From Dasania phycosphaerae (lineage in GTDB: Bacteria > Pseudomonadota > Gammaproteobacteria > Pseudomonadales > Dasaniaceae): a stretch of DNA of 64,000 nt. Positions within the stretch are counted from its first letter, which is position 1. Each line of letters starts with the position of its first letter. Positions 15,046 through 22,589 of the stretch are shown piece after piece. The stretch covers positions 62,001 through 126,000 of the forward strand of contig NZ_JAPTGG010000010.1 in the NCBI RefSeq assembly GCF_026891035.1, read 5' to 3'. The position numbers were made by a program, and so were the translations under genes. Under the pieces are notes generated by a model. It saw only the letters and a list, made by a program, of their open reading frames with translations. It was not told the origin of the DNA and ran no database searches.

Positions 15046-15774
15046 ATGACCGAAAAAGATTCGATTTACGCCAGCGCCCTCAGCAATATTGCCGACTTTG
15101 CTTTTGATGAAAAAGTTGCCGCCGTTTTCCCCGACATGATACAACGCTCGGTACCCGGCTATAGCACCATAATCGCCATGACCGGTGTTATGGCCGAACG
15201 CTACGCCCAAGCTGGCAGTTACTGCTACGACCTAGGCTGCTCACTGGGCGCCTCCACCCTGGCCATGGCCAAGCAAATTGAAGGACGTAATTGCAACATC
15301 ATAGGGGTGGACAACTCCCCCGCCATGTTAGAGCACTGCAAAAGCAATATAGCCGACAGCGGCTACAGCACCCCCGTGCAATTACTCTGCAAAGATCTCA
15401 ACGAGGTTACGATAAAAAATGCCTCAGTAGTGGTGCTTAACTTTACTCTGCAATTTATCGCCATAGAGCAGCGCGCCGCTCTACTCAGCCGCATAGCCGA
15501 GGGTATGAACGAGGGCGGCATTTTAATTTTGTCGGAAAAAATCTTGTTCGAAGATGAACACCTGCAAGCGCTCAACACTGACTTACACCACAGCTTTAAA
15601 CGCGCCAACGGCTACAGCGATTTAGAAATCAGCCAAAAACGCGCCTCTATAGAAAAGGTGTTATTACCCGAAACCATCAACACCCACCAGCAACGCCTAC
15701 AACAGGCGGGTTTTAAATCCATAGATGTGTGGTTTCAATGTTTTAATTTTGCCTCTTTGGTTGCCATAAAATAA
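15046..15774 (+). CDS. cmoA: Carboxy-S-adenosyl-L-methionine synthase
   Basis: 242 residues from MTEKDSIYASALSNIADFAFDEKVAAVFPDMI (shown in part), matching the start of known CmoA proteins; the open frame begins 19 codons earlier at a GTG that I reject. The motif FPDMIQRSVPGYSTII and the SAM-binding YDLGCSLGAST are diagnostic. CmoA makes carboxy-SAM from SAM and prephenate for wobble uridine modification (cmo5U34) in tRNA. Its TAA overlaps the cmoB ATG by one base (TAATG), indicating translational coupling. Confidence 0.95.
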   Translation: MTEKDSIYASALSNIADFAFDEKVAAVFPDMIQRSVPGYSTIIAMTGVMAERYAQAGSYCYDLGCSLGASTLAMAKQIEGRNCNIIGVDNSPAMLEHCKSNIADSGYSTPVQLLCKDLNEVTIKNASVVVLNFTLQFIAIEQRAALLSRIAEGMNEGGILILSEKILFEDEHLQALNTDLHHSFKRANGYSDLEISQKRASIEKVLLPETINTHQQRLQQAGFKSIDVWFQCFNFASLVAIK

Positions 15775-16766
15775 TGACGGATTTACTACAGCGCTATCAG
15801 CCCTTTTTACAGCAACTAGCGGCAACAGATTTACAAGAATGGTCAACCGAACTGCCCCAGCAAATCGCCCAAGGCCTAGACCCCAAGCGTTACGGCGACC
15901 TGCCGCGCTGGCAAAAAGTGTTAGCGCAGCTACCCGGCTGGCAGGCTACAACTATAGATTTAAACCAAGCCGCAGTGTCAGTATTAGGCGACAACACCGC
16001 CGCGCAGCAACGTGAATTTGCCGAATTGCTCAAAGGCTTACACCCCTGGCGCAAAGGCCCGTTTCATTTATTTGGCGTAGACATAGACACCGAATGGCGC
16101 TCGGATTGGAAGTGGGACAGGTTAAAAGATCGCATCAGCCCGTTACCAGGCCGCAAAGTTTTGGACATAGGCTGCGGCAGCGGCTACCACTGCTGGCGCA
16201 TGCGCGGTGCCGGTGCCGAGTTAGTCATAGGCATAGACCCCACGCCGCTGTTTATTGTGCAATTCTTTTTGCTGCAGCACTATATTCAAGACCCCGCCGT
16301 CACCGTACTGCCCATGGGTATAGAACACCTGCCTGCCAAACTGCAGTTTTTTGATACTGTATTTTCCATGGGCGTTTTATACCACCGCCGCTCCCCCTTT
16401 GATCATCTAATCGAGCTGCGCGACTGCCTGCGCCCCGGCGGTGAGTTAGTGTTAGAAACCTTAATTATTGATGGCGACGAAGGCCAAGTACTGGTGCCCG
16501 AGGGCCGCTACGCCCGCATGGGCAATGTGTGGTTTTTACCCAGCTCGGCCACCTTAATGCAGTGGCTGAAAAAAGTAGGCTTTATAGACATAACATTAGT
16601 TGATGAAACCATTACCACTATAGAAGAGCAGCGCCGCACCGACTGGATGAACTTTTACTCGCTGGAACAGTTCTTAGACCCCAACGATCACAGCAAAACC
16701 ATAGAGGGCTACCCCGCCCCCAAGCGCGCTATTATTACCGCTAAAACCGCGCAAAAAAACGGCTAG
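15774..16766 (+). CDS. cmoB: tRNA U34 carboxymethyltransferase
   Basis: 330 residues. An N-terminal helical region (WSTELPQQI, ...GDLPRWQKVLAQLP) is followed by GPFHLFGVDIDTEWRSDWKWDR, the SAM-binding VLDIGCGSGYHCWRMRGAGA, and SMGVLYHRRSPFDHL, all typical of CmoB. The enzyme moves the carboxymethyl group from carboxy-SAM to 5-hydroxyuridine 34 of tRNAs that read four-codon boxes. Starts inside the cmoA stop codon. AUA codons are frequent in this gene. Confidence 0.96.
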   Translation: MTDLLQRYQPFLQQLAATDLQEWSTELPQQIAQGLDPKRYGDLPRWQKVLAQLPGWQATTIDLNQAAVSVLGDNTAAQQREFAELLKGLHPWRKGPFHLFGVDIDTEWRSDWKWDRLKDRISPLPGRKVLDIGCGSGYHCWRMRGAGAELVIGIDPTPLFIVQFFLLQHYIQDPAVTVLPMGIEHLPAKLQFFDTVFSMGVLYHRRSPFDHLIELRDCLRPGGELVLETLIIDGDEGQVLVPEGRYARMGNVWFLPSSATLMQWLKKVGFIDITLVDETITTIEEQRRTDWMNFYSLEQFLDPNDHSKTIEGYPAPKRAIITAKTAQKNG

Positions 16767-16786
16767 GCTTAGGAGCGCAGCAGACC

Positions 16787-17242
16787 ATGAAACACGACAT
16801 TGTTAACGCCGCCGATATAGACGCCTTAGTCACCGCCTTTTATCAAAAAGTATTACCCGACCCCATCATAGGTTTTATTTTTACTGATATAGCGGGCATA
16901 GATTTAGCCCAGCACCTACCCAAAATTGCTGGCTTTTGGCACAAAATACTGCTGCCACAATCCCCTGAAGGGCAGGCCTATAAAGGCCGTACCTTTGAGA
17001 TACACCAGCACCTGCACCAGCACTGCCAACTCAACGAGCACCACTTTCAACGCTGGGTTTTATTATTTACTCGCACCGTGGATGAGCTTTATGCCGGACC
17101 GCTGGCCGATCTAACTAAGCAGCGCGCCGCCGCGATTGCGGAGTCCATGCATAAGGGGCTACACAATAAAGCCGCCACCCAGCATATGCTGCAACGGGAG
17201 CAAACTGGTGTGCAGTTTTTTGAACCAGATCAAAGCGCTTAG
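16787..17242 (+). CDS. Group III truncated haemoglobin
   Basis: 151 residues. The pattern DIDALVTAFYQKVLPDPIIGFIF at the N-terminus, HLPKIAGFWHKILL in the middle, YKGRTFEIHQHL with the presumed proximal histidine, and FQRWVLLFTRTVDELYAGP fits group III (P-type) truncated globins. These small haem proteins bind O2, NO or CO; group III members are often linked to micro-oxic growth or to NO and sulfide chemistry. The gene lies 20 bases after cmoB with no terminator between, so it may be co-transcribed, but a functional link is unknown. Confidence 0.88.
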   Translation: MKHDIVNAADIDALVTAFYQKVLPDPIIGFIFTDIAGIDLAQHLPKIAGFWHKILLPQSPEGQAYKGRTFEIHQHLHQHCQLNEHHFQRWVLLFTRTVDELYAGPLADLTKQRAAAIAESMHKGLHNKAATQHMLQREQTGVQFFEPDQSA

Positions 17243-17305
17243 GCTATAAACTGCGTAAACTCTTACCGTTCCAGTCGTGCAATAGCTATTTATTGATCAG
17301 CGACT

Positions 17306-17321
17306 TAGGTAGTACTACCTA
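17306..17321. repeat. 16-bp perfect palindrome
   Basis: TAGGTAGTACTACCTA is fully self-complementary. A 10-bp palindrome GGTAATTACC follows at 17331-17340 and a CCTAG-loop-CTAGG hairpin at 17404-17420. All lie in the spacer 17243-17539, which has no gene. Possible operator cluster; no regulator can be named. Confidence 0.5.
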
Positions 17322-17436
17322 GCGCCACTCGGTAATTACCGATTTCGCCGCAACCACTACAGGGCTAATATAAACAGCATGTAGTAACAGCTAGCAGCGG
17401 TTTCCTAGCACCCATCTAGGTCTCACACTTTTTTTT

Positions 17437-17460
17437 AGCGCCCTTCGGGGTGCTTTTTTA
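17437..17460 (+). terminator. Intrinsic terminator
   Basis: AGCGCCC-TTCG-GGGTGCT followed by TTTTTT. The UUCG tetraloop and T tract make a strong terminator for the plus-strand cmoA-cmoB-globin transcript. Confidence 0.85.
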
Positions 17461-17539
17461 TGCCTGCGTTTTTTGCCTTGCCGCAATAGCTAAAATTGTT
17501 ATCATGCCGCTCTCAAACAATCTCCCGCAGAGTGACAAT

Positions 17540-17827
17540 ATGCCTGACCCTATCGCTACTCAAATTAACACCATGCAAACCATGGCAAAAGCTGGCCACA
17601 GCATGGCTGAAATTTTGGGCTATTTAACCAAGGACCAAGGTATAGAGCAGCAGCTGGTACTAATGGAGCGCTGTCGCGATGCCTTTGGCTGCCACTTGGG
17701 TGAAGTGACTGCCATAGGCGCTTGGTGGCACGATGGCAGCTGCGAACTTAATGATGAGGCCATCAACGCCTATATAGGCTATATCGCCAGTGACTATGCC
17801 GCGGGCATTACCACTAGCGAGGGCTAA
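17540..17827 (+). CDS. Small protein of unknown function
   Basis: 95 residues from the ATG at 17540, where GAGTGA lies a few bases upstream; the frame is open to 17450 but that part overlaps the terminator. The product starts MPDPIATQINTMQTMAKAGHSM and contains EILGYLTKDQGIEQQLVLMERC and a C-terminal acidic/aromatic part (GAWWHDGSCELNDEAINAYIGY). It looks helical and soluble, with two cysteines. I do not recognise a family. It converges tail to tail with the DUF3047 gene, with stops one base apart. Confidence 0.6.
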   Translation: MPDPIATQINTMQTMAKAGHSMAEILGYLTKDQGIEQQLVLMERCRDAFGCHLGEVTAIGAWWHDGSCELNDEAINAYIGYIASDYAAGITTSEG

Positions 17828-17828
17828 A

Positions 17829-18470
17829 TTAATTAGCACTAAAGCTAATATCACCAAACCAGGCGGTACCAGTGCTACCGGTATTATCGCCATCCACCAT
17901 AATGGCGTAGCCATCTAAGTGGTTCACATCCACTCCAAACGCCTGTTTAAAATCAGCCCGCAAATTACGCTGCTCCCACTGCCATTGACCCACTTGAGCC
18001 GCACCAGCACGCAGCACTATCATCATGGCTTTTGAGGTATAAGCATTGGGCCACCGCTCCCCCACCAGCCCATTAGAGGACCACACATAATTAAGCGCCA
18101 GGGTTTGCCAAGGCAAGGGGCCGGTTTTGCAAACCACATAAAAGCGTGCCGGGTAATCATCACCGCTTTTTTCCCGTTCGTTAAAACGGCCGTACACCGC
18201 CGCCACTTTCCAGCGCCAACGCACTACGGGAGTAGAGCGCAAATCTATAGACTGCTCTTTGTAAAGCATAGAGGCAGTACCCTGGCTGTGAGCTAGGATC
18301 ACCTCGCGCCCCTGTTGCTGCTCTAACCGATATTGGGTATGCCCCACAAACGACCGCTGCTGCCAGCCTGCGGGCAAGGGCTCTGCCGCTATGCCAACCG
18401 CGCCAATCAACAACAGAAAATTTCGCAATAAGCTCACAATACGCCAAATACGCGCTCTAAAATTCGCCAT
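17829..18470 (-). CDS. Exported DUF3047 family protein
   Basis: 213 residues from the ATG at 18470 (open frame to 18530). An N-terminal segment IVSLLRNFLLLIGAVGIAAEP looks like a signal peptide or anchor. The body has the DUF3047 pattern: a strand region with YRLEQQQGREVILAHSQGTASMLYK, then PVVRWRWKV, DDYPARFYVV, LNYVWSSN and a C-terminal GYAIMVDGDNTGSTGTAWFGDI. Function of the family is unknown; it has a beta-sandwich look and is probably periplasmic. It is divergent from the MATE gene with only 40 bases between starts. Confidence 0.75.
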   Translation of the reverse strand: MANFRARIWRIVSLLRNFLLLIGAVGIAAEPLPAGWQQRSFVGHTQYRLEQQQGREVILAHSQGTASMLYKEQSIDLRSTPVVRWRWKVAAVYGRFNEREKSGDDYPARFYVVCKTGPLPWQTLALNYVWSSNGLVGERWPNAYTSKAMMIVLRAGAAQVGQWQWEQRNLRADFKQAFGVDVNHLDGYAIMVDGDNTGSTGTAWFGDISFSAN

Positions 18471-18510
18471 CGCCCATGCTATAGTGGCCGACCATTTTGA
18501 CGACATAATT

Positions 18511-19899
18511 ATGAACACTGCAGTAAACACCTCATTCCATTCTTACCGGCACGAAGCCAGCAAACTGCTTAAGCTCAGCGCGCCCATTTTAGTAGGCCAA
18601 CTTGCCATTACCGGTATGGGGGCAACTGATACTATTATGGCCGGCAATTACAGCGCCACCGACCTGGCAGCCATCGCCATAGGCCAAAGCTTTTGGCTGC
18701 CCTTACTGCTGTTTTTGGTGGGGTTTTTTACTGCCACCACCACTCTAATCGCCCACGCCTTTGGGGCCAACAAAGCCCACACTATCAAAACCCTGTTTAG
18801 CCAATCATTGCTGTGGGTAGCTTTGCTGTCACCTCTGGGCATAGTGTTTCTGCACAATGTCGCGCCGCTGGTGGCGCTATTAAAGCTAGAGCCTGAGCTG
18901 GCTCAAATTTGTGAGGCTTATTTAGCCGCACTTTCTTATGGTCTACCCGGTGGCGCCGCCTTTTTGGTCATGCGTAGCCTTAGCGAAGGCATGGGCAAAA
19001 CCCGCCCAATCATGCTAATACAGCTAATCACCTTTGCCAGCAACATCCCCTTAAACTATATGTTGATTTACGGCCGCTGGGGCGCCCCTGAATTGGGCGG
19101 TGTGGGCTGTGGTTTTGCCACCGCCATTGCCCTGTGGCTGCAATGCGTGCTGGGCTTAGTGTTAATCAACAAACACCCTCTGCTGCGCTCGCTGCAGGTT
19201 TTTAGTGAAAAGTTCAGCTTGCAGGCTAAGATATTTAAACGCATTAGCGGCCTGGGCATACCTATAGCCTTTACCTTTTTAGCGGAAGTGTTGCTGTTTT
19301 CTATTATTGCTTTAATTATTGCCCCGCTGGGTACCACCATTATTGCGGGCCATCAAATTGCCCTCAGCGTGTCAGCGCTTACTTTTATGATTCCCTTGAG
19401 CGTGGGCATGGCCACTACCATTAGTGCTGGCCAGCATCTAGGTGCAAAGCGGCCACAACTGGCCAAACTGGCGTGCCATACTGGCCTAGGCCTTATCTTA
19501 CTTAGCTCATCTATTATGATGCTGATGATCATCTGGTTAAAAGCCGATGTGGCCGGGCTATACAGTAATAACGACACCGTCATCGCTATAGCCAGCTCGC
19601 TATTGGTCTTCTCGGCGCTGTATCAAATACCCGATGCCGTACAAGTCTGCATGGCCAGTGCGCTAAGGGCTTACCAAGATACTCGCACGCCCTTAGCCAT
19701 CGTGCTATTTGCCTATTGGGGTATTAGCGTCCCGCTAGGCTGGGCACTGACCTTTGGCAAGCTGGGTATGGCGCCTCTAGGGGCCAAAGGCATGTGGATG
19801 GGCTTAGTCTGTGGGCTCACAGTGGCAGCTATTTTATTGGCCAGCCGCTTTTTCATTATCAGCCGCCGCGCCAGCACTAAGCTTCAGCATCAAAGGTAA
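18511..19899 (+). CDS. MATE family multidrug/Na+ antiporter (NorM-like)
   Basis: 462 residues from MNTAVNTSFHSYRHEASKLL; the frame extends 40 codons upstream across the divergent promoter and that part is not coding. Twelve hydrophobic segments are visible in two halves, with the MATE opening KLSAPILVGQLAITGMGATDTIMAG and the second-half LGIPIAFTFLAEVLLFSIIALI and MIPLSVGMATTISAGQ. MATE proteins export cationic compounds in exchange for Na+ or H+. The end overlaps the convergent zinc-ribbon gene by 23 bases. Confidence 0.92.
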   Translation: MNTAVNTSFHSYRHEASKLLKLSAPILVGQLAITGMGATDTIMAGNYSATDLAAIAIGQSFWLPLLLFLVGFFTATTTLIAHAFGANKAHTIKTLFSQSLLWVALLSPLGIVFLHNVAPLVALLKLEPELAQICEAYLAALSYGLPGGAAFLVMRSLSEGMGKTRPIMLIQLITFASNIPLNYMLIYGRWGAPELGGVGCGFATAIALWLQCVLGLVLINKHPLLRSLQVFSEKFSLQAKIFKRISGLGIPIAFTFLAEVLLFSIIALIIAPLGTTIIAGHQIALSVSALTFMIPLSVGMATTISAGQHLGAKRPQLAKLACHTGLGLILLSSSIMMLMIIWLKADVAGLYSNNDTVIAIASSLLVFSALYQIPDAVQVCMASALRAYQDTRTPLAIVLFAYWGISVPLGWALTFGKLGMAPLGAKGMWMGLVCGLTVAAILLASRFFIISRRASTKLQHQR

Positions 19900-20200
19900 A
19901 CACCCGGCTGGCCAACACCCAGGCCCAAGGGCCAGCCTGCACCTGCGCCAGCTCAGGTGCAGGGGTGGCGAATTGCCACTGCAAGGCACCGCAGTAACGG
20001 CAGGGCGGTAAGTCTATAGCGGGGATTTTAAAAAAATGGCGGGATAGGTCGGCGCTATCGTAGTACACGTCCTTTAGCGCCGCATTAAACAAATACTGCC
20101 CCTGGCAGCTACTACAAGCCTCTATAGACAACTCATCCTCGCCACAGAGATTGCCGCCGCGCTGGCCAATCAACGCAGTATTAAACACTATAGCCGCCAC
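19877..20200 (-). CDS. Small zinc-ribbon protein of unknown function
   Basis: 107 residues from a GTG at 20200, which has a perfect AGGAGG site seven bases upstream; the ATG at 20224 lacks one. Four cysteines in two CxxC pairs (ACSSCQGQYLFN and PPCRYCGALQW) plus an earlier CGEDELS suggest a zinc ribbon. The intervening ALKDVYYDSADLSRHFF segment and LPPCRYCGA look like a conserved hypothetical family of gammaproteobacteria, but I cannot name it. The stop overlaps the 3' end of the MATE gene. Confidence 0.65.
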   Translation of the reverse strand: MAAIVFNTALIGQRGGNLCGEDELSIEACSSCQGQYLFNAALKDVYYDSADLSRHFFKIPAIDLPPCRYCGALQWQFATPAPELAQVQAGPWAWVLASRVFTFDAEA

Positions 20201-20235
20201 CTTACTTCCTCCTCTACAAAACATCAGGCAATAAA

Positions 20236-20259
20236 AAAGGCCCCTATTAAGGAGCCTTT
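20236..20259 (-). terminator. Intrinsic terminator of the PEP-CTERM gene
   Basis: On the minus strand AAAGGCTCC and GGGGCCTTT pair around a short AT loop and run into TTTTATT. Lies about 27 bases past the stop codon of the gene at 20286. Confidence 0.75.
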
Positions 20260-20285
20260 AATAAACGCGCCGTTAGGCGCTTAGC

Positions 20286-20849
20286 TTAGCGCTGCTTGCG
20301 GCGTGATGCCACTAAGCCCGCCAAACCCAAACCTAATAAGGCGATAGAGCCAGGCTCGGCAACAGTTGAGGGGGTACCGCGACTCCACAACTTCATATTA
20401 GATAGGCCGCCACCGCCGCCATTTAACTTGTCATAAGAGAAGGTGCCGCTGGTAGCGCCAGTCTCAATAGCCCAAGCAAAGTGATCAGGGCTGCCGCCGC
20501 CGTTACCCACGTGTATAGAGATAACCGCTTCACCAAACAAGCTCCAAAATGAAGCATCTATGGACCAAGTGCCTGTTACATGCTGGCCCCAAGAATCGGC
20601 ATTAGTCGTTAAAAATCCATTGGTACCATTGGCGCCATCGTTGCTGCCCTGCTGAGTCCACGTGGGACCATAGAGTGCATTGATAGTAGAACCATTACCT
20701 AGGGTATTACCCTCGCCGGTTTTACACTCGGTAGCTGAGTCTAATGTTGCTGTGCGCTGGCTAGAGCCACAAGTCACGGGAGTTGCCCAGCTGGTACTTG
20801 CCATCACAAAAAAGCAGACACTGGATAGTAGTGTTAGCGTCTTAGTCAT
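20286..20849 (-). CDS. PEP-CTERM sorted exported protein
   Basis: 187 residues. A signal peptide (about 1-22, ending SWA) leads to a Gly/Asn/Ser/Thr-rich body with two cysteines, and the C-terminus has the PEP-CTERM layout: VAEPGS at 163-168, a hydrophobic helix IALLGLGLAGLVAS, and RRKQR at the end. Such proteins are cut and processed by exosortase (EpsH family) and are often linked to extracellular polysaccharide or surface material. No exosortase is encoded in this window. The motif is AEP rather than PEP, a known variant. AGGA ribosome binding site before the ATG. Confidence 0.88.
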   Translation of the reverse strand: MTKTLTLLSSVCFFVMASTSWATPVTCGSSQRTATLDSATECKTGEGNTLGNGSTINALYGPTWTQQGSNDGANGTNGFLTTNADSWGQHVTGTWSIDASFWSLFGEAVISIHVGNGGGSPDHFAWAIETGATSGTFSYDKLNGGGGGLSNMKLWSRGTPSTVAEPGSIALLGLGLAGLVASRRKQR

Positions 20850-21071
20850 CTTAAATCATCCTGTTTTAGATCAAGGTCTATCAAATTGTTGAATACTGGG
20901 CTTGCTGTACGTAAGACACTGCATCGCCTCAGGTGGGATTATATAAAGCAATACTTACACCAACAAAATAAAATACTATAAAAACAATAGGTTACAAAAA
21001 CAAGGCAAGGCAAGCCCTACGCGGATGTAAACTATACCGACAACTCCACCCCCCCCTCATCACCAGCACTA

Positions 21072-21085
21072 TTGATCCATATCAA
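21072..21085. promoter_or_regulatory. FNR/Anr box upstream of hemN
   Basis: TTGATCCATATCAA is a perfect match to TTGAT-N4-ATCAA. A -10 like TATAAA lies at 21105-21110. If transcription starts near 21118-21120 the box is centred close to -41, the geometry of an FNR-activated class II promoter. The region 20850-21071 before it is AT-rich and holds the PEP-CTERM promoter; nothing else is clear. Confidence 0.88.
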
Positions 21086-21148
21086 CGTAACTCAAGCCAC
21101 AGCCTATAAACTACCACCCCTACGCCAATCACTAGACTGCCTACACCC

Positions 21149-22558
21149 ATGAGCAATCACGCCAGCTTAACAAGCGCTAACGCTAGCCACTGCGGGCTCA
21201 TTAAGCCCCATAAATATGATGTGACAGGGCCGCGCTACACCTCCTACCCCACCGCCTTACAGTTTCAAGCCAATTTTGGCTGTAATGAATATCGACAAGA
21301 GCTGCTAAAGCAAAAAGGCAGCACTATTGCCCCCTTATCGCTGTATGTGCACATCCCTTTCTGCCATAACATTTGCTATTACTGCGCCTGCAATAAAATC
21401 GTCACCCGCGACCACAGTGCCGGCCGCCGCTATCTCAGCTATCTGGCAAAAGAGATTAGCCTACAGGCCGAGCTGGTAGGCCTACAGCGCACAGTAACCC
21501 AGCTGCATTTAGGCGGTGGCACTCCTACCTTTTTAAGCGATGCTGAACTCACCGAACTGATGCACCTACTGGGCCAGCACTTTAAACTGAGTGACCAGCC
21601 CTCGCGCGAATACAGCATAGAGATAGACCCGCGCACGGTTAACTCTGACCGCCTGGCCTTACTGCGAGGCCTGGGCTTTAATCGCCTGAGCTTTGGCGTA
21701 CAAGATTTCGACCACGAAGTGCAAGTAGCGATTAACCGCGTACAACCCTTTAACACCTTGCAGGTACTAACCGACACCGCTAGGCTGCATCAATTTAACT
21801 CCTTAAGTTTCGACCTCATTTACGGCCTCCCCAAGCAAAGCCTGCACTCATTGACTCACACCTTAGCGCAGGTAATTGAGCTAGCTCCCGACCGCATCGC
21901 CTTTTATAACTACGCCCACCTGCCTACGCGTTTTAGCAGCCAGCGCGCCATCGATCGCCAGGCCCTACCCACCGCCGAGCAGCGCCTAGCCATGCTGGCA
22001 CTAATAGAAACAACTCTCAGCACCGCTGGCTACTGCCATATAGGCATGGATCATTTTGTAAAGCCTGATGACGAACTGGCCATTGCCCAGCAAGAGGGGC
22101 GGCTACAGCGCAATTTCCAGGGCTACTCCACCTGCCTGGCCCCCGATCTTATCGGCCTGGGCGTTTCCTCCATCAGCTCGCTGGCCCATAGCTACGCCCA
22201 AAATGAGAAAGACCTAGAGCGCTATTACGAACGCCTGGATAACCAGCAGCTAGCCATAGCCCGCGGCTTGACTCTAAGCCATGATGACCACATACGGCGC
22301 CAGGTAATCAGCCAGTTAATCTGCAACCGGCAGCTAAACATCAAACAGCTGGAAAAGCAGTTCCAAATAGACTTTAAGCAGTACTTCAACGACTGCTTGG
22401 AAACACTAAAATACCTGCAAAAAGATGGCTTAATCCTTATGGAGAGTGATAAAATCCGCGTCACCTTAAAGGGGCGGCCCCTGTTGCGAAATATCTGTAT
22501 GACTTTCGATAACTACCTGAATCATGACAGCCAATCCCACTACTCCAGTACGCTTTAG
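21149..22558 (+). CDS. hemN: Oxygen-independent coproporphyrinogen III oxidase
   Basis: 469 residues. The radical-SAM motif is in YVHIPFCHNICYYCACN (CxxxCxxC plus the HemN-specific fourth Cys), with PRYTSYPTALQF at the N-terminus, HLGGGTPTFL, IEIDPRTV, RLSFGVQDF and a HemN C-terminal domain. It decarboxylates coproporphyrinogen III without O2, so haem can be made in micro-oxic or anoxic cells. The FNR box upstream fits this. It overlaps or abuts fnr and precedes the haem-rich cbb3 oxidase genes. Confidence 0.96.
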   Translation: MSNHASLTSANASHCGLIKPHKYDVTGPRYTSYPTALQFQANFGCNEYRQELLKQKGSTIAPLSLYVHIPFCHNICYYCACNKIVTRDHSAGRRYLSYLAKEISLQAELVGLQRTVTQLHLGGGTPTFLSDAELTELMHLLGQHFKLSDQPSREYSIEIDPRTVNSDRLALLRGLGFNRLSFGVQDFDHEVQVAINRVQPFNTLQVLTDTARLHQFNSLSFDLIYGLPKQSLHSLTHTLAQVIELAPDRIAFYNYAHLPTRFSSQRAIDRQALPTAEQRLAMLALIETTLSTAGYCHIGMDHFVKPDDELAIAQQEGRLQRNFQGYSTCLAPDLIGLGVSSISSLAHSYAQNEKDLERYYERLDNQQLAIARGLTLSHDDHIRRQVISQLICNRQLNIKQLEKQFQIDFKQYFNDCLETLKYLQKDGLILMESDKIRVTLKGRPLLRNICMTFDNYLNHDSQSHYSSTL

Positions 22559-22589
22559 CCCTTTTAGCGATGAGGACAGCTACGCCATC

